Shown here in pieces: positions 8,174 through 16,701 of a stretch of DNA of 64,000 nt. Made by a program: the position numbers and the translations under genes. Within the stretch, counting starts at the first letter, position 1, and each line of letters starts with the position of its first letter. This DNA comes from Nocardioides sp. zg-1230 (GTDB lineage: Bacteria > Actinomycetota > Actinomycetes > Propionibacteriales > Nocardioidaceae): NCBI RefSeq assembly GCF_013155335.1, contig NZ_JABJQZ010000002.1:496001-560000 (forward strand), in the 5' to 3' direction. Below the pieces are notes generated by a model. It had not been told where the DNA came from. It made no database searches and saw only the letters and a program-made list of their open reading frames with translations.

Positions 8174-9064
8174 TCATGCAGTGACCGGGTCGCGCGGCGA
8201 CCGCGGGGGAGCGACTGCGCGAGCACCAGTGCGCTCGGCCCCGATGCCCGCGGCCACGACGAGGAGGATGCCCACGACGGCGATCCCGTTGGGCACCTGG
8301 CTGAGGGCGAGGAAGCCGATGACCAGGGCGAAGGCCGGCTCCAGGGCCATGAGGGTCCCGAAGGCCCCGGTGGTCAGCCGGCGCAGCGCGAGCAGCTCGA
8401 GGGCGAAGGGCACGACCGGGAGCAGGATCGCCAGGCCCAACCCGTACAGCAGGAGCTGCGGCGTGAGGTGCCCGATGACACCGGGTCCGGCGACGAGGGT
8501 CGCCACGAGCGCGGCCACGGGCATCGAGACGGCCAGTCCGCCGAGCCCGCTGACGGCGTCGCCGACGCGCTGGGTGAGCAGGATGTACGCCGCCCAGCAC
8601 ACGGCGGCGCCCAGCGCGCAGGCCACGCCGACGGGGTCGGCCGCCCCGGTCCAGGGCTGGGTGAGGAAGAGGACGCCGACGGCGGCCACGGCGGCCCACG
8701 ACCGACCGACGCCGCGGCTGCGCCACACGGCGATCGTCAGGGGACCGAGGAACTCGAGCGCGCTGGCCGTGCCGAGGGGGAGACGGGCCACGGCGGCCAT
8801 GAAGAGCAGGGTGACCCCGGCGGTGACGACGCCCAGCGCCGCGCCGGACCACAGTGCCTCGCGCGAGTAGAACGCGAGGCGCGGTCGCACCACGACCAGC
8901 AGCAGGACCCCGGCCCAGAAGAGCCGGATCCAGGCTGCGCCGGACGCACCGATGTCGTCGATGAGGCCGACGGAGGCGGCCAGGCCGAGCTGCACGCAGA
9001 GCATCGAGGCGACAGCCATCGACGCACCCGTGCGAGCCGCGGAGCGCGAGGTGGTGGAGTGCAT
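8174..9064 (-). CDS. EamA/RhtA-like amino-acid or metabolite exporter
   Basis: A 296-residue inner-membrane protein with about ten transmembrane helices in two EamA repeats. Motifs close to RhtA include [29 protein letters not shown] and [17 protein letters not shown]. It probably exports an amino acid or similar metabolite by proton exchange (inference from family). It is divergent from a LysR gene, the usual arrangement for a LysR-controlled exporter, with inverted repeats between them. Confidence 0.87.
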   Translation of the reverse strand: MHSTTSRSAARTGASMAVASMLCVQLGLAASVGLIDDIGASGAAWIRLFWAGVLLLVVVRPRLAFYSREALWSGAALGVVTAGVTLLFMAAVARLPLGTASALEFLGPLTIAVWRSRGVGRSWAAVAAVGVLFLTQPWTGAADPVGVACALGAAVCWAAYILLTQRVGDAVSGLGGLAVSMPVAALVATLVAGPGVIGHLTPQLLLYGLGLAILLPVVPFALELLALRRLTTGAFGTLMALEPAFALVIGFLALSQVPNGIAVVGILLVVAAGIGAERTGARAVAPPRSPRDPVTA

Positions 9065-9130
9065 GGCACCAGTAGACGGTGCCAGGACCGTTCGCGTCCA
9101 CGTGACTCTGCTGGACAGTTCGTTCAGCAG
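9065..9130. promoter_or_regulatory. Divergent promoter region with two inverted repeats (exporter/LysR)
   Basis: GGCACC-N7-GGTGCC (9065-9083) touches the exporter start. CTGCTGGA-N7-TTCAGCAG (9108-9130) lies just upstream of the LysR gene. LysR proteins commonly bind such dyads between divergent genes, so these are candidate operators. Confidence 0.5.
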
Positions 9131-9147
9131 ATCGACACAATGGGGAG

Positions 9148-10011
9148 ATGGACGTACGCCGGCTCCGCATGCTGCTCGAGCTGTCCCGCCTTGGCTCCAT
9201 GCACGAGGTCGCCGACGCGCTCGGCACGACAACGTCGAGCGTCTCGCAGGGCATCGCCGCACTCGCGCGCGACGTCGGCAGCCCGCTGCTGGAGCCCGAC
9301 GGCCGGCGGGTGCGGCTGACGCCCGCAGGACGACGCCTGGCCGACCACGCCGTGACCATCCTGGCTGCCGTCGAGTCCGCGCGCCTGGACCTCGACCCGA
9401 CGGCGGAGCCGGCTGGCGTGGTGCGCGTGGCCGGGTTCGCCTCGGCGATCAGGAGGTCGCTGCTGCCCGCCATCGACGACCTGCGCACGACCCACCCGGG
9501 CATCGAGGTGCGCATCCACGAGTACGAGCCCCTCGAGTCCTTCGACCTCCTCGCCCGCGACGACGTCGACCTGGCACTCGTCTACGACTACGACCTCGCG
9601 CCCGCGGAGTGGCGCGACGACCACGTCGTCGCCCCGCTGTGGGAGCTCGAGTGGGGGATCGGCGTGCCGACCCGGGACCGACGTCTCGCCCTCGCCGACC
9701 TCGCCGACCGGGACTGGATCGTGAACTCACGCCACACCGCCGACGAGGACGCACTGCGCACCCTCGCCTCACGCGCGGGGTTCGTGCCGCACGTGGTGCA
9801 CCGCATCGACTCCCTCGAGCTGGTCGACGACCTCGTCGTGGCCGGTCGAGGGGTCGCCCTGCTCCCGCGGGGACGGGCGTCGCGGCGCGGCGTCAGCGTC
9901 GTACGCCTGCGCGACCCGGAGGTCCGGCTGCGCGCCTTCGCGGTGACCCGGCGCGGGCGAGGCGGCTGGCCGCCCCTGCGTGCGGTGACCGATCGGCTGG
10001 TCACCGGCTGA
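9148..10011 (+). CDS. LysR-family transcriptional regulator
   Basis: A 287-residue regulator. The N-terminal winged helix is standard ([49 protein letters not shown]), followed by a two-lobed effector domain ([21 protein letters not shown] onward, about residues 88-285). GGGGAG lies before the ATG. It probably controls the divergent RhtA-like exporter. Confidence 0.9.
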   Translation: MDVRRLRMLLELSRLGSMHEVADALGTTTSSVSQGIAALARDVGSPLLEPDGRRVRLTPAGRRLADHAVTILAAVESARLDLDPTAEPAGVVRVAGFASAIRRSLLPAIDDLRTTHPGIEVRIHEYEPLESFDLLARDDVDLALVYDYDLAPAEWRDDHVVAPLWELEWGIGVPTRDRRLALADLADRDWIVNSRHTADEDALRTLASRAGFVPHVVHRIDSLELVDDLVVAGRGVALLPRGRASRRGVSVVRLRDPEVRLRAFAVTRRGRGGWPPLRAVTDRLVTG

Positions 10012-10035
10012 GCGGACCGTCGGGCAGCAGGCTCG

Positions 10036-11118
10036 TCAGAAGGCGTAGCGAACCCGGCACCCGGGCAGCTTCTCCTCGACGAGGTCGGTCAGCTGTCGGA
10101 CCCAGCGGCCCTTCCAGCCGGTGCGGTAGCGGACGTTGACCTGCCCGCTCTCGCTGCGCTTGGCCTCCTGCAGGTCCGGACGCCACAGCAGCCCCTCGCC
10201 CTTCGGGTGCCAGCCCAGGTTGACCTCGTGGAGGTCCTCGTTGTGGGTGAGGAAGACGATCTCCGCCGCGAGCTGGGCGCGGGTGCGGGCGCTGGTGCCG
10301 TCAGCGACCTGCTCGAGCAGCTCGGCCCACTCGGCAAGCCAGGTCTCGTGCACGATCACGGGACTGAGGTTCACGTGCACCTCGTAGCCCGCCTCGACGA
10401 AGTCGTCCATCGCGGCGATGCGGTCGCGGATCGGGGACGTGCGGATGTCGACGGCGCGCGACGGCCCCTCGGGCATGAGGCTGAAGCGCACGCGGGTGCC
10501 GCCGCGCGGACCCCAGGTCAGCAGGTCGCGGTTGACGAGCTTGGTCGCGAAGCTGGCCTTGGCGTGGGGGAGCCGGGCAAAGAGCTCGACAAGGTCGCGC
10601 ACGTTGTCGGAGACGAGCGCGTCGGCCGAGCAGTCGCTGTTCTCCCCGATGTCGTAGACCCAGTCGACGGGGTCGCACTGGTTGGGCTCGGGCTTGCGCC
10701 CCTGCCGCCCGGCGTGGCGCTCGAGGTAGCCGAGGACCGCCTCGATGTTGGCGAACACGGTGATCGGGTTGGCGTAGCCCTTGCGGCGGGGGACGTAGCA
10801 GTAGGCGCAGGCCATGGCGCACCCGTTGGCGGTGGAGGGGGCGATCCAGTCGGCCGACCGTCCGTTGCGGCGCGCGGTCAGCGACTTCTTCTCGCCCAGC
10901 ACGATGACCTCCCGCTTGTTGCGCACCCAGTCCTCGACCGCACCGGCGTTGCCGTGCAGGCCGGGGATGGCCTGGTGCGACAGCACCTCGATGCGCTCGG
11001 CGTCGGGGAAGCGGGCGAGCACCTCGCGGGCGCGTGGGAAGCGGTCGACGCCGCGCTCGTGGTAGATCCTGCGGACGTCGAGCAGGCGGTCGGTGAGCTC
11101 GGCCGGCACCCGCGTCAC
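10036..11118 (-). CDS. Spore photoproduct lyase-like radical SAM protein
   Basis: A 360-residue radical SAM enzyme with the cluster motif CAMACAYC (CX3CX2C) near residue 100 and spore photoproduct lyase family features (GLHGNAGAVEDWV, VLGEKKSLTARRNGRSADWIAPSTANG, HPKGEGLLWRPDLQE). SPL repairs a thymine dimer in endospores. Actinobacteria carrying this family do not make endospores, so the substrate is uncertain, though DNA photoproduct repair is plausible. GTG 11118 overlaps the stop of the upstream hydrolase gene (GTGA). Confidence 0.85.
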   Translation of the reverse strand: MTRVPAELTDRLLDVRRIYHERGVDRFPRAREVLARFPDAERIEVLSHQAIPGLHGNAGAVEDWVRNKREVIVLGEKKSLTARRNGRSADWIAPSTANGCAMACAYCYVPRRKGYANPITVFANIEAVLGYLERHAGRQGRKPEPNQCDPVDWVYDIGENSDCSADALVSDNVRDLVELFARLPHAKASFATKLVNRDLLTWGPRGGTRVRFSLMPEGPSRAVDIRTSPIRDRIAAMDDFVEAGYEVHVNLSPVIVHETWLAEWAELLEQVADGTSARTRAQLAAEIVFLTHNEDLHEVNLGWHPKGEGLLWRPDLQEAKRSESGQVNVRYRTGWKGRWVRQLTDLVEEKLPGCRVRYAF

Positions 11119-11966
11119 CGGGCGCCCTCCGTCGGTCGTCCCCCGGCGGTGGTGACGTGGTCGAGGATCTCGGCCGCGATCACGTCGGGGTCCGTCCGCG
11201 GCGCCCAGTGCCCCAGCGGCAGGTGGCGGCGTCGGAGGTCGTCGCACCAGGGATCGCTGGCCTCGAGCGCCGCCCCGCGGACCGCCGGGTCGCGGGTCAG
11301 GGCCAGCTGCAGGACCGGCACGCTCGTACGACGCTCGCGAGGGCGGCGGTGCGGAGCGACGTTGCCGCGGTAGTAGCGCAGTCCCGAGACCATGTCGTGC
11401 CCGCCCAGCATCCCCAGGACCGGGGGTGCCAGCGGTGAGACGAGGAAGGGGACGTAGGACGACGCGAGTCCCTGGCCCGCGAGGCGGGCGACGGCGGCCG
11501 GCGTCGGGCGGCGGAGCGTACGCCGGACCCATGCCGCGACGTGGTCGAGGTTGGGCCCGCTGATCGAGGTGAACGAGGCGATCCGCGCGGCCGCACCGGG
11601 CTCGCACACCGCCTCCCATGCCTGCACCGACCCCCAGTCGTGACCCACGACGTGGGCGGGACGGTCGGGGCTCGCGTCGTCGACCACGGCCATCAGGTCG
11701 GCGGCGAGGTGGGGGAGCGCGAAGGCCGCGTCAGGCGCGTCTGTGGGGGACAGGCCCTGGCCGCGCGTGTCGTAGAGCACGACCCGCAGCCGGGAAGCCA
11801 GGCGCTCCGCCACGGGGAGCCACATCCGATGCGTGTCGGGGTAGCCGTGCACGAGGACGACCGCGGGGGCGTCGGGGTCGCCGGTCTCGTGCACCGCCAG
11901 GTCGACGCCGTCGCCGTGGACGACGCGTCGACGCCAGGCCACGTGCGGGTGGGGGCGGGATTCCAT
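11115..11966 (-). CDS. Alpha/beta-fold hydrolase (epoxide-hydrolase-like)
   Basis: A 283-residue hydrolase with the oxyanion motif HGYPDTHRMW, the nucleophile elbow GHDWGS (nucleophile Asp, as in epoxide hydrolases and haloalkane dehalogenases) and a late catalytic His in LPLGHWAPRTDP. No signal peptide is visible, so it is cytoplasmic. The stop overlaps the spore-photolyase-like gene, so the two are co-translated. The substrate is unknown. Confidence 0.85.
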   Translation of the reverse strand: MESRPHPHVAWRRRVVHGDGVDLAVHETGDPDAPAVVLVHGYPDTHRMWLPVAERLASRLRVVLYDTRGQGLSPTDAPDAAFALPHLAADLMAVVDDASPDRPAHVVGHDWGSVQAWEAVCEPGAAARIASFTSISGPNLDHVAAWVRRTLRRPTPAAVARLAGQGLASSYVPFLVSPLAPPVLGMLGGHDMVSGLRYYRGNVAPHRRPRERRTSVPVLQLALTRDPAVRGAALEASDPWCDDLRRRHLPLGHWAPRTDPDVIAAEILDHVTTAGGRPTEGAR

Positions 11967-12001
11967 GCTGCTCCGTACCCAGCACACCGGGCTCCAGCCG
12001 C

Positions 12002-12343
12002 TCAGGTCCGCAGCACCTTCTCCATCGGGCGGCCCTTGGCGAGCTCGTCGACCAGCTTGTCGAGGTAGCGGATCTGTCGCATGAGCGGGTCCTCCACCTC
12101 CTGCACCTTGACCCCGCAGACCGAGCCGGTGATCTGGTCGACCCGCGGGTTGAGCCGCGCCGCGGCGAAGAACTCCTCGAAGGTCGTGCCGTCGTCGAGG
12201 TGGGCCTGCAGCTGCGCGCGGTCGAAGCCCGTCAGCCACTCGATGACCTCGTCCACCTCTGCCCGGGTGCGGCCCTTGCGCTCCGCCTTGGCGACGTAGT
12301 GCGGGTAGACCGAGGCCACGCTCGTCGTGAAGATCCGGTGCAC
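12002..12343 (-). CDS. DUF2200 family protein
   Basis: A 113-residue protein matching DUF2200 throughout: [35 protein letters not shown], a LNP segment, then [29 protein letters not shown] chose GTG 12343 because family members start a few residues before IFTTS; a GTG at 12373 would add ten. Function is unknown; members are predicted to be small helical cytoplasmic proteins. Confidence 0.82.
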   Translation of the reverse strand: MHRIFTTSVASVYPHYVAKAERKGRTRAEVDEVIEWLTGFDRAQLQAHLDDGTTFEEFFAAARLNPRVDQITGSVCGVKVQEVEDPLMRQIRYLDKLVDELAKGRPMEKVLRT

Positions 12344-12394
12344 GCTGTCGAGGATAGGACGACGCGCCGACACCCGCCCCGACGAGCGCCGGGC

Positions 12395-13021
12395 TCAGCC
12401 CTTGTCCGGGTCGGCCGCCCGGCGCATCATCTCGGACTCGCTGACGGCTGCCTTGACCGTGGCGGGGTCCATCAGCGGCTCGGTGCCCGGCTGGTGCAGG
12501 TCGGTCTCCGTCGTGTCGGGGTTGACCCCCTCGCCCGCGGCCGGGATGCCCGACGGGGTCACCGGGCCGTCGTCCGTGATGGCCTCGACCTCGTCCTCGC
12601 TGAGACCCAGCGCGGGAGCGAGCACCGCGGCCTGCTTTGACGGTGCCTTCTTCGCGGGCGTCTTCTTCGCGGGCGCCTTCTTGGCCGCCGCCTTCTTGGC
12701 CGCCGCCTTCTTGGCCGGAGCCTTACGGGCAGGCGCAGGCGCAGGCGCAGGAGTGGCGAGGTCGGCGGCGAGGTCGGCGGGGACGTCGGCCGTCGTGGAG
12801 GTGCCGACGACCGGGTCGACCGGGGACGGGGCCGTGCGCTCGCCGGGCCACGGGGCCGCCGGGGCGGGGCCCGCGCCCGACGCCTGCTCGATCACCCGGC
12901 CGACGATGCGAGCCGTCGTACGCACTCCGGTCGTCGCGACGCCCACCGAGGTGCCGATGACGGCTGCGGCGGCGTGTGCGGGGAGCGTGAGCGCTCCGGT
13001 GACCAGGCGGATGGGGTTCAC
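12395..13021 (-). CDS. Lys/Ala/Pro-rich protein with histone-H1-like tract
   Basis: A 208-residue protein. The N-terminal 45 residues are hydrophobic/amphipathic (MNPIRLVTGALTLPAHAAAAVIG). A Pro/Ala linker follows, then an H1-like basic tract of repeated KAPAKK/AAAKK units (about 110-140), then an acidic C-terminal region. Comparable tracts occur in mycobacterial HU and related nucleic-acid-binding proteins. Here the N-terminal helix suggests membrane association instead. Function unknown. Confidence 0.75.
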   Translation of the reverse strand: MNPIRLVTGALTLPAHAAAAVIGTSVGVATTGVRTTARIVGRVIEQASGAGPAPAAPWPGERTAPSPVDPVVGTSTTADVPADLAADLATPAPAPAPARKAPAKKAAAKKAAAKKAPAKKTPAKKAPSKQAAVLAPALGLSEDEVEAITDDGPVTPSGIPAAGEGVNPDTTETDLHQPGTEPLMDPATVKAAVSESEMMRRAADPDKG

Positions 13022-13211
13022 CAGCGGTTCCTCTCGTCAGGTTCTGCGTCCGGGACACGTCAGTACCCCGTTCGGTGTCGCACCAGACCGTGACATGCGC
13101 CACGAGCCCGCAGGCACCCCACTCCGGGTGGGAGCAGTGCGTGCGCCACCGATCCGAGGGTACGGAGCGGGTCCCACGCCGAGGTCGTTCGGCACCCGAG
13201 AGGAGCACACC

Positions 13212-13679
13212 ATGACAGAGGACACCCGTCTCCGGTCGAGGTCCACCGCGTCCGGTTCGCCCGTCCAGGCGGCGGCCGCGCTGGTCGGTGCGGCCTTCCT
13301 GCTCGTCGGCGTGCTGGGGTTCATCCCCGGCATCACGACCGACAGGGGCAGCATGGAGACCGCAGGTCACGAGTCGCACGCCCTGCTGCTCGGCCTGTTC
13401 CAGGTCTCGGTCCTGCACAACGTGGTCCACCTCCTCTTCGGGGTGGCCGGGATGGCCCTCGCGCGGACGCCAGCAAGCGCGCGTGCCTTCCTCGTCGGCG
13501 GCGGTGCGGTCTACCTGCTCCTGTTCCTCTACGGGCTGGTCGTGGACAAGGACTCGCAGGCCAACTTCGTCCCGCTCAACACCGCGGACGACTGGCTGCA
13601 CCTCGTCCTCGGCGTCGGCATGATCGCGCTCGGGGTCCTCCTGGCGAAGCGACCCGGCGCCACCGGCGTCGGTCGCTGA
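13212..13679 (+). CDS. DUF4383 membrane protein
   Basis: A 155-residue inner-membrane protein with four transmembrane helices (about 20-42, 62-82, 92-112, 128-148). DUF4383 features are clear: FLLVGVLGFIPGITT, the LHNVVHLLFGVAG helix and DDWLHLVLGVGMI. AGGAG precedes the ATG by seven bases. Function unknown; the conserved His residues in the helices recall heme- or metal-binding DoxX-like proteins. Confidence 0.88.
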   Translation: MTEDTRLRSRSTASGSPVQAAAALVGAAFLLVGVLGFIPGITTDRGSMETAGHESHALLLGLFQVSVLHNVVHLLFGVAGMALARTPASARAFLVGGGAVYLLLFLYGLVVDKDSQANFVPLNTADDWLHLVLGVGMIALGVLLAKRPGATGVGR

Positions 13680-13689
13680 GCGCGGAGGC

Positions 13690-14502
13690 GTGACGGTGAC
13701 GACCGGGGACAGGCTCCACTTCATCGGCACCGCCACGACGGTGATGTCGTTGGGCTCCTTCACGCTGCTGACGGACCCCAACTTCCTGCACCGCGGGCAG
13801 CGGGCCTACCTGGGGTGGGGCCTGTCCTCGCGTCGGCTGACGAACCCGGCGATCGAGCCCGAGGCTCTGCCGACGCTCGACGCGGTGCTGCTCTCGCACC
13901 TGCACGGCGACCACTTCGACCGGGTCAGCCGCGAGCGGCTCGACCGGTCCACACCGGTGCTGTCCACGCCGCACGCGGTACGACGTCTCGGCTCGTGGGG
14001 GTTCGACGCGCACGCGCTGGAGACGTGGGACCAGCACACCCTGACCAAGGCGGGGGAGCAGCTGCGGGTGACCGCGGTCCCGGCGGTGCACGCTCGCGGC
14101 CTGCTCGGGAAGATGCTGCCCCCGGTGATGGGGAGCGTGCTCGAGCACATCGCGGACGGGCAGGTACGACGCTGCGTCTACGTCAGCGGTGACACGCTGA
14201 CCGGCGCCCACGTGGACGAGGTCCGCGACCGGTTCCCCGCCATCGATGCGGCCGTGGTGCACCTCGGCGGCACGCGCGTGCTGCTGCGCACGGTCACCAT
14301 GGACGGGCCGATGGGCGTCGACTTCGTCGAGCGCTCACGACCGAAGGTCGTGGTGCCGGTGCACCACGACGACTACACCGTCTTCCGGTCCCCGCTGGGC
14401 GACTTCGTCGAGCGGGCGGGAGCCGCCGGTCTCGCCGCGGACCTCCGCTGCCCGGCGCGGGGCGAGGTCGTCAGCCTCGCTCCCGGGGCGACCGGCGACT
14501 GA
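13690..14502 (+). CDS. MBL-fold metal-dependent hydrolase
   Basis: A 270-residue metallo-hydrolase of the UlaG/RomA-like branch: FIGTATTVMSLGSFTLLTDPNFLH, metal motif SHLHGDHFD, AVHARG, VYVSGDT, VVHLGG and VPVHHDDY. The GTG has GGAGG five bases or fewer upstream and lies ten bases after the DUF4383 gene, so the two may be co-transcribed. The substrate is unknown; lactonase or phosphodiesterase activity is typical for this branch. Confidence 0.88.
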   Translation: MTVTTGDRLHFIGTATTVMSLGSFTLLTDPNFLHRGQRAYLGWGLSSRRLTNPAIEPEALPTLDAVLLSHLHGDHFDRVSRERLDRSTPVLSTPHAVRRLGSWGFDAHALETWDQHTLTKAGEQLRVTAVPAVHARGLLGKMLPPVMGSVLEHIADGQVRRCVYVSGDTLTGAHVDEVRDRFPAIDAAVVHLGGTRVLLRTVTMDGPMGVDFVERSRPKVVVPVHHDDYTVFRSPLGDFVERAGAAGLAADLRCPARGEVVSLAPGATGD

Positions 14503-14522
14503 GACTTCGCGCGGCCCTGAGT

Positions 14523-14577
14523 GCACACGCAGAACCGGCCCGCCCCCAGATGGGGACGGGCCGGTTCTGCGTCGTGC
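14523..14577. terminator. Strong bidirectional terminator
   Basis: A perfect 15-bp stem (CGCAGAACCGGCCCG and its complement), extended outwards by GCAC/GTGC and inwards by CCCC/GGGG. It sits exactly between two converging genes. Confidence 0.9.
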
Positions 14578-15174
14578 TCAGGACTGCGTCTGCGAGCGGA
14601 CCTCGTCCACTCCCGACTGCCCCTCGGACTTGACCTTGCCGGCGCTGTCGGAGGCGGTGTCCTTGACCTCCTGGGCCGCCTCGGCGGCCGTCTCCTTGAC
14701 GTCGCTGGCGACGTCCTGGGCGACCGACTTCGCCTGGTCCACGACCGGCTGGCCGTGCTCCTTGGCGGCGTCGACGACGTGACCGGCCGCGACGGCCTCC
14801 TTCTCGGAGGCGGGGATCAGTGCGGAGACGATCATGCCTGCGCCGAAGGCGACCAGGCCGGCCGCGAGCGGCGAGCCCTGCACCTTGTCCTGAGTGCCGC
14901 TCACGGCGCCCTGGGCGGTGCCCCTGACGGAGTCGACGGCACCGCCTGCGGAGTCCCTGGCGGACCCTGCCGTGCCGGACGCCGACGAGCTGACCCCGTG
15001 GGCGGTGCCCATGACCTTGTCACGCACGCCGAGCATGCGGCCGCGGGCCGCCTGCTTGCGCCGCTCGACGATGGCCGACGGGCTCACCCGGTCCTGCAGG
15101 GCGTCGACGTCGGTCGTCATCGACTGCCGCGTCTGCTCGATCTCTGCCCTCAGTTCTTCTGTGCTCTGGCCCAT
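14578..15174 (-). CDS. DUF3618 domain protein
   Basis: A 198-residue protein. The N-terminal DUF3618 segment (ELRAEIEQTRQSMTTDVDALQDRVSP) is followed by Ala/Ser/Gly-rich helices, one hydrophobic segment (LAAGLVAFGAGMIVSALIP, about 115-133) and a long KETAAEAAQEVKDTAS-type amphipathic helix like LEA/apolipoprotein repeats. It probably coats or tethers to the membrane. Its start lies inside the end of the Holin-X gene (25-bp overlap). Last gene of a four-gene operon. Confidence 0.85.
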   Translation of the reverse strand: MGQSTEELRAEIEQTRQSMTTDVDALQDRVSPSAIVERRKQAARGRMLGVRDKVMGTAHGVSSSASGTAGSARDSAGGAVDSVRGTAQGAVSGTQDKVQGSPLAAGLVAFGAGMIVSALIPASEKEAVAAGHVVDAAKEHGQPVVDQAKSVAQDVASDVKETAAEAAQEVKDTASDSAGKVKSEGQSGVDEVRSQTQS

Positions 15175-15611
15175 GCTGCGTCCTCCTTGAGTGTCTGCTG
15201 CGTCTCCGGCAGCTGCGGGTTCGTGTTCTTGAGCTCCTTGCGGCCCCTGGCCGCGAGGACGGCGCCGACGATCGCCCACAGGATGGTGACGATCAGGAAC
15301 GCCAGCTCGACGGGCATCCAGTTGTCGAGGAGGTAGGCCAGGGCGAACGAGCCCAGGATCAGGGCGAGCAGGCCGGACACGCCGGCACCGCCGAGCATCC
15401 CGGCACCCTTCCCGGCCTTGGTGGCCTCCTCCTTGAGCTCGGTGCGAGCCAGCTCGAGCTCCTGCTTGACGAGCGTGGTCAGGTCGTTGCTCAGGTCGCC
15501 CACGATCTGGCCGAGACTGCGCTCGTCCTCCACGCCCGCGCTCGCCACGTGGGAGCCCGGGCGGGTGGGGGTCGTCGGGGGCACGGGATCGAAGCCCTGC
15601 GCCCCTGTCAC
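15150..15611 (-). CDS. Holin-X / YqjE-like two-TM membrane protein
   Basis: A 153-residue protein of the actinobacterial Holin-X superfamily: an amphipathic helix (LSNDLTTLVKQELELARTELKEEATK) and two transmembrane helices (about 75-95 and 103-125). Despite the name it is a chromosomal stress/envelope protein here, not a phage gene. Its start overlaps the upstream gene by four bases (ATGA). Confidence 0.85.
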   Translation of the reverse strand: MTGAQGFDPVPPTTPTRPGSHVASAGVEDERSLGQIVGDLSNDLTTLVKQELELARTELKEEATKAGKGAGMLGGAGVSGLLALILGSFALAYLLDNWMPVELAFLIVTILWAIVGAVLAARGRKELKNTNPQLPETQQTLKEDAAWARAQKN

Positions 15612-16447
15612 GGCGTGTCCTGCGTGCGCTGGCCCGGGACGCCGGTCGAGCTGGAGTCCAGGCTGGACGGCATCGTCTGCGTCGGGTGCTGCCCGGGGGT
15701 GTCGTACCCAGCGCCGCCGGTCGTGGCCATCGGTCCCGTCCCCACGCCAGTGGTGCCGTAGGTCGGGGCGGTGCCGTACGTCGTGCCCGACGCGCCGGTG
15801 GTGCCTCCGGACTCGGCCAGCGAAGCCGCTGCCGCGCCGTCGGCGGTCGCGCGGAACATCCGCCCGGCCACGACGCCCGCAGCCAGGGCGCCCACCAGGA
15901 AGGTGCCCGGACGGCGACGCGCGAAGTCGCGCGCGTCGTCGAGGAGCTGCGCCGGCTCACGGTTCTCGAGATGGCTGCCGAAGGCGCGCACCCGGTCGGA
16001 GACCTGCTGCGCCAGGTCGGTCGCCATGCCCTGGGACGGGCCCTCGCCCTGCGCCATCTTCTGCAGGTCGTCGCCGAGCGTCCGGAGGGTCTCCGACAGC
16101 TTGTCGCGACCGGTGGTGGCCTGGTCGTTCAGCTGCGTGGTGACCTGCTGCTTGGCGTCGCCCACGACGTTGCGGGCCTGCTCGGCCGCGGTTCCGGCGA
16201 CGTTGAGTGCCTCGTCCTTGGCGGTACCGGCCACCTGCTTGCCCTGGTCGGCCGCCGTGGAGGCGGTGTCCTTGGCCTTGTCGGTGGTGCCGGAGTTGTT
16301 GCCCGACGAGTAGCCGCCCGCGTCGTAGCCGCCGGTGGTTCCGGTGGTTCCGGTGGTTCCGGTGGTTCCGGTGGTTCCGGTGGTTCCGGTGGTTCCGGTG
16401 GTGCTCGGGGTGGTGGTGGTCAGTGGGTCGTTTCCGTAGGTCGTCAT
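15608..16447 (-). CDS. Low-complexity Gly-Thr-Thr repeat protein with amphipathic helices
   Basis: A 279-residue protein. The first 50 residues contain seven GTT tripeptides encoded by a 9-bp minisatellite. A long Ala/Gln/Lys-rich amphipathic region follows (TASTAADQGKQVAGTAKDEAL), then a helix (FARRRPGTFLVGALAAGVVAGRMF) with one hydrophobic segment, then a Gly/Thr/Tyr-rich tail. This is the nutrient-deprivation/ElaB-like pattern of surface-binding stress proteins. It overlaps both neighbours by four bases. Confidence 0.78.
   Translation of the reverse strand: MTTYGNDPLTTTTPSTTGTTGTTGTTGTTGTTGTTGTTGGYDAGGYSSGNNSGTTDKAKDTASTAADQGKQVAGTAKDEALNVAGTAAEQARNVVGDAKQQVTTQLNDQATTGRDKLSETLRTLGDDLQKMAQGEGPSQGMATDLAQQVSDRVRAFGSHLENREPAQLLDDARDFARRRPGTFLVGALAAGVVAGRMFRATADGAAAASLAESGGTTGASGTTYGTAPTYGTTGVGTGPMATTGGAGYDTPGQHPTQTMPSSLDSSSTGVPGQRTQDTP
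16334..16396 (-). repeat. 9-bp minisatellite (7 copies) in the repeat-protein gene
   Basis: Seven perfect copies of GGTGGTTCC (plus strand) keep the frame and encode Gly-Thr-Thr on the minus strand. A partial eighth copy follows. Confidence 0.95.
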
Positions 16448-16605
16448 GCGTCCTCCTCGGAGTGGGTGGTGGTGGTGCTTGCGTCCGGATCGGGGTCCGG
16501 GTCGCTGGCCGGTTCGGAGCCCGGCCGCAGCTGCCCTTGGTCGGGTTCCTCCCCGTCCGGCGTCGGCGGATCCGCGTCCTGGTCGTGGTGGGATTGCTCG
16601 GTCAT
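16444..16605 (-). CDS. Small acidic hypothetical protein, first gene of the stress operon
   Basis: A 53-codon frame starting ATG ACC GAG CAA and rich in Asp, Glu, Pro and Thr (TEQSHHDQDADPPTPDGEE; ending THSEEDA). Its TGA overlaps the ATG of the Gly-Thr-Thr protein gene by four bases and a GGAG lies before its own ATG. That spacing, identical to the other junctions of the operon, is why I call it. Function unknown. Confidence 0.6.
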   Translation of the reverse strand: MTEQSHHDQDADPPTPDGEEPDQGQLRPGSEPASDPDPDPDASTTTTHSEEDA

Positions 16606-16701
16606 GGCCGCTCCGTACCCCCGGGGTCGGGGGTCTCAGTCCACCCGTACGGAGGGCATTTGCGAGATGCATGGGAGCGCCGGAACGGGGCACTGGGAGC
16701 G

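Noticed and set aside
15150..15611. Prophage holin
   Set aside because: Holin-X-type proteins of this operon context are chromosomal membrane proteins; no other phage gene is nearby.
16334..16396. CRISPR or promoter repeats
   Set aside because: Short 9-bp in-frame minisatellite within a gene.
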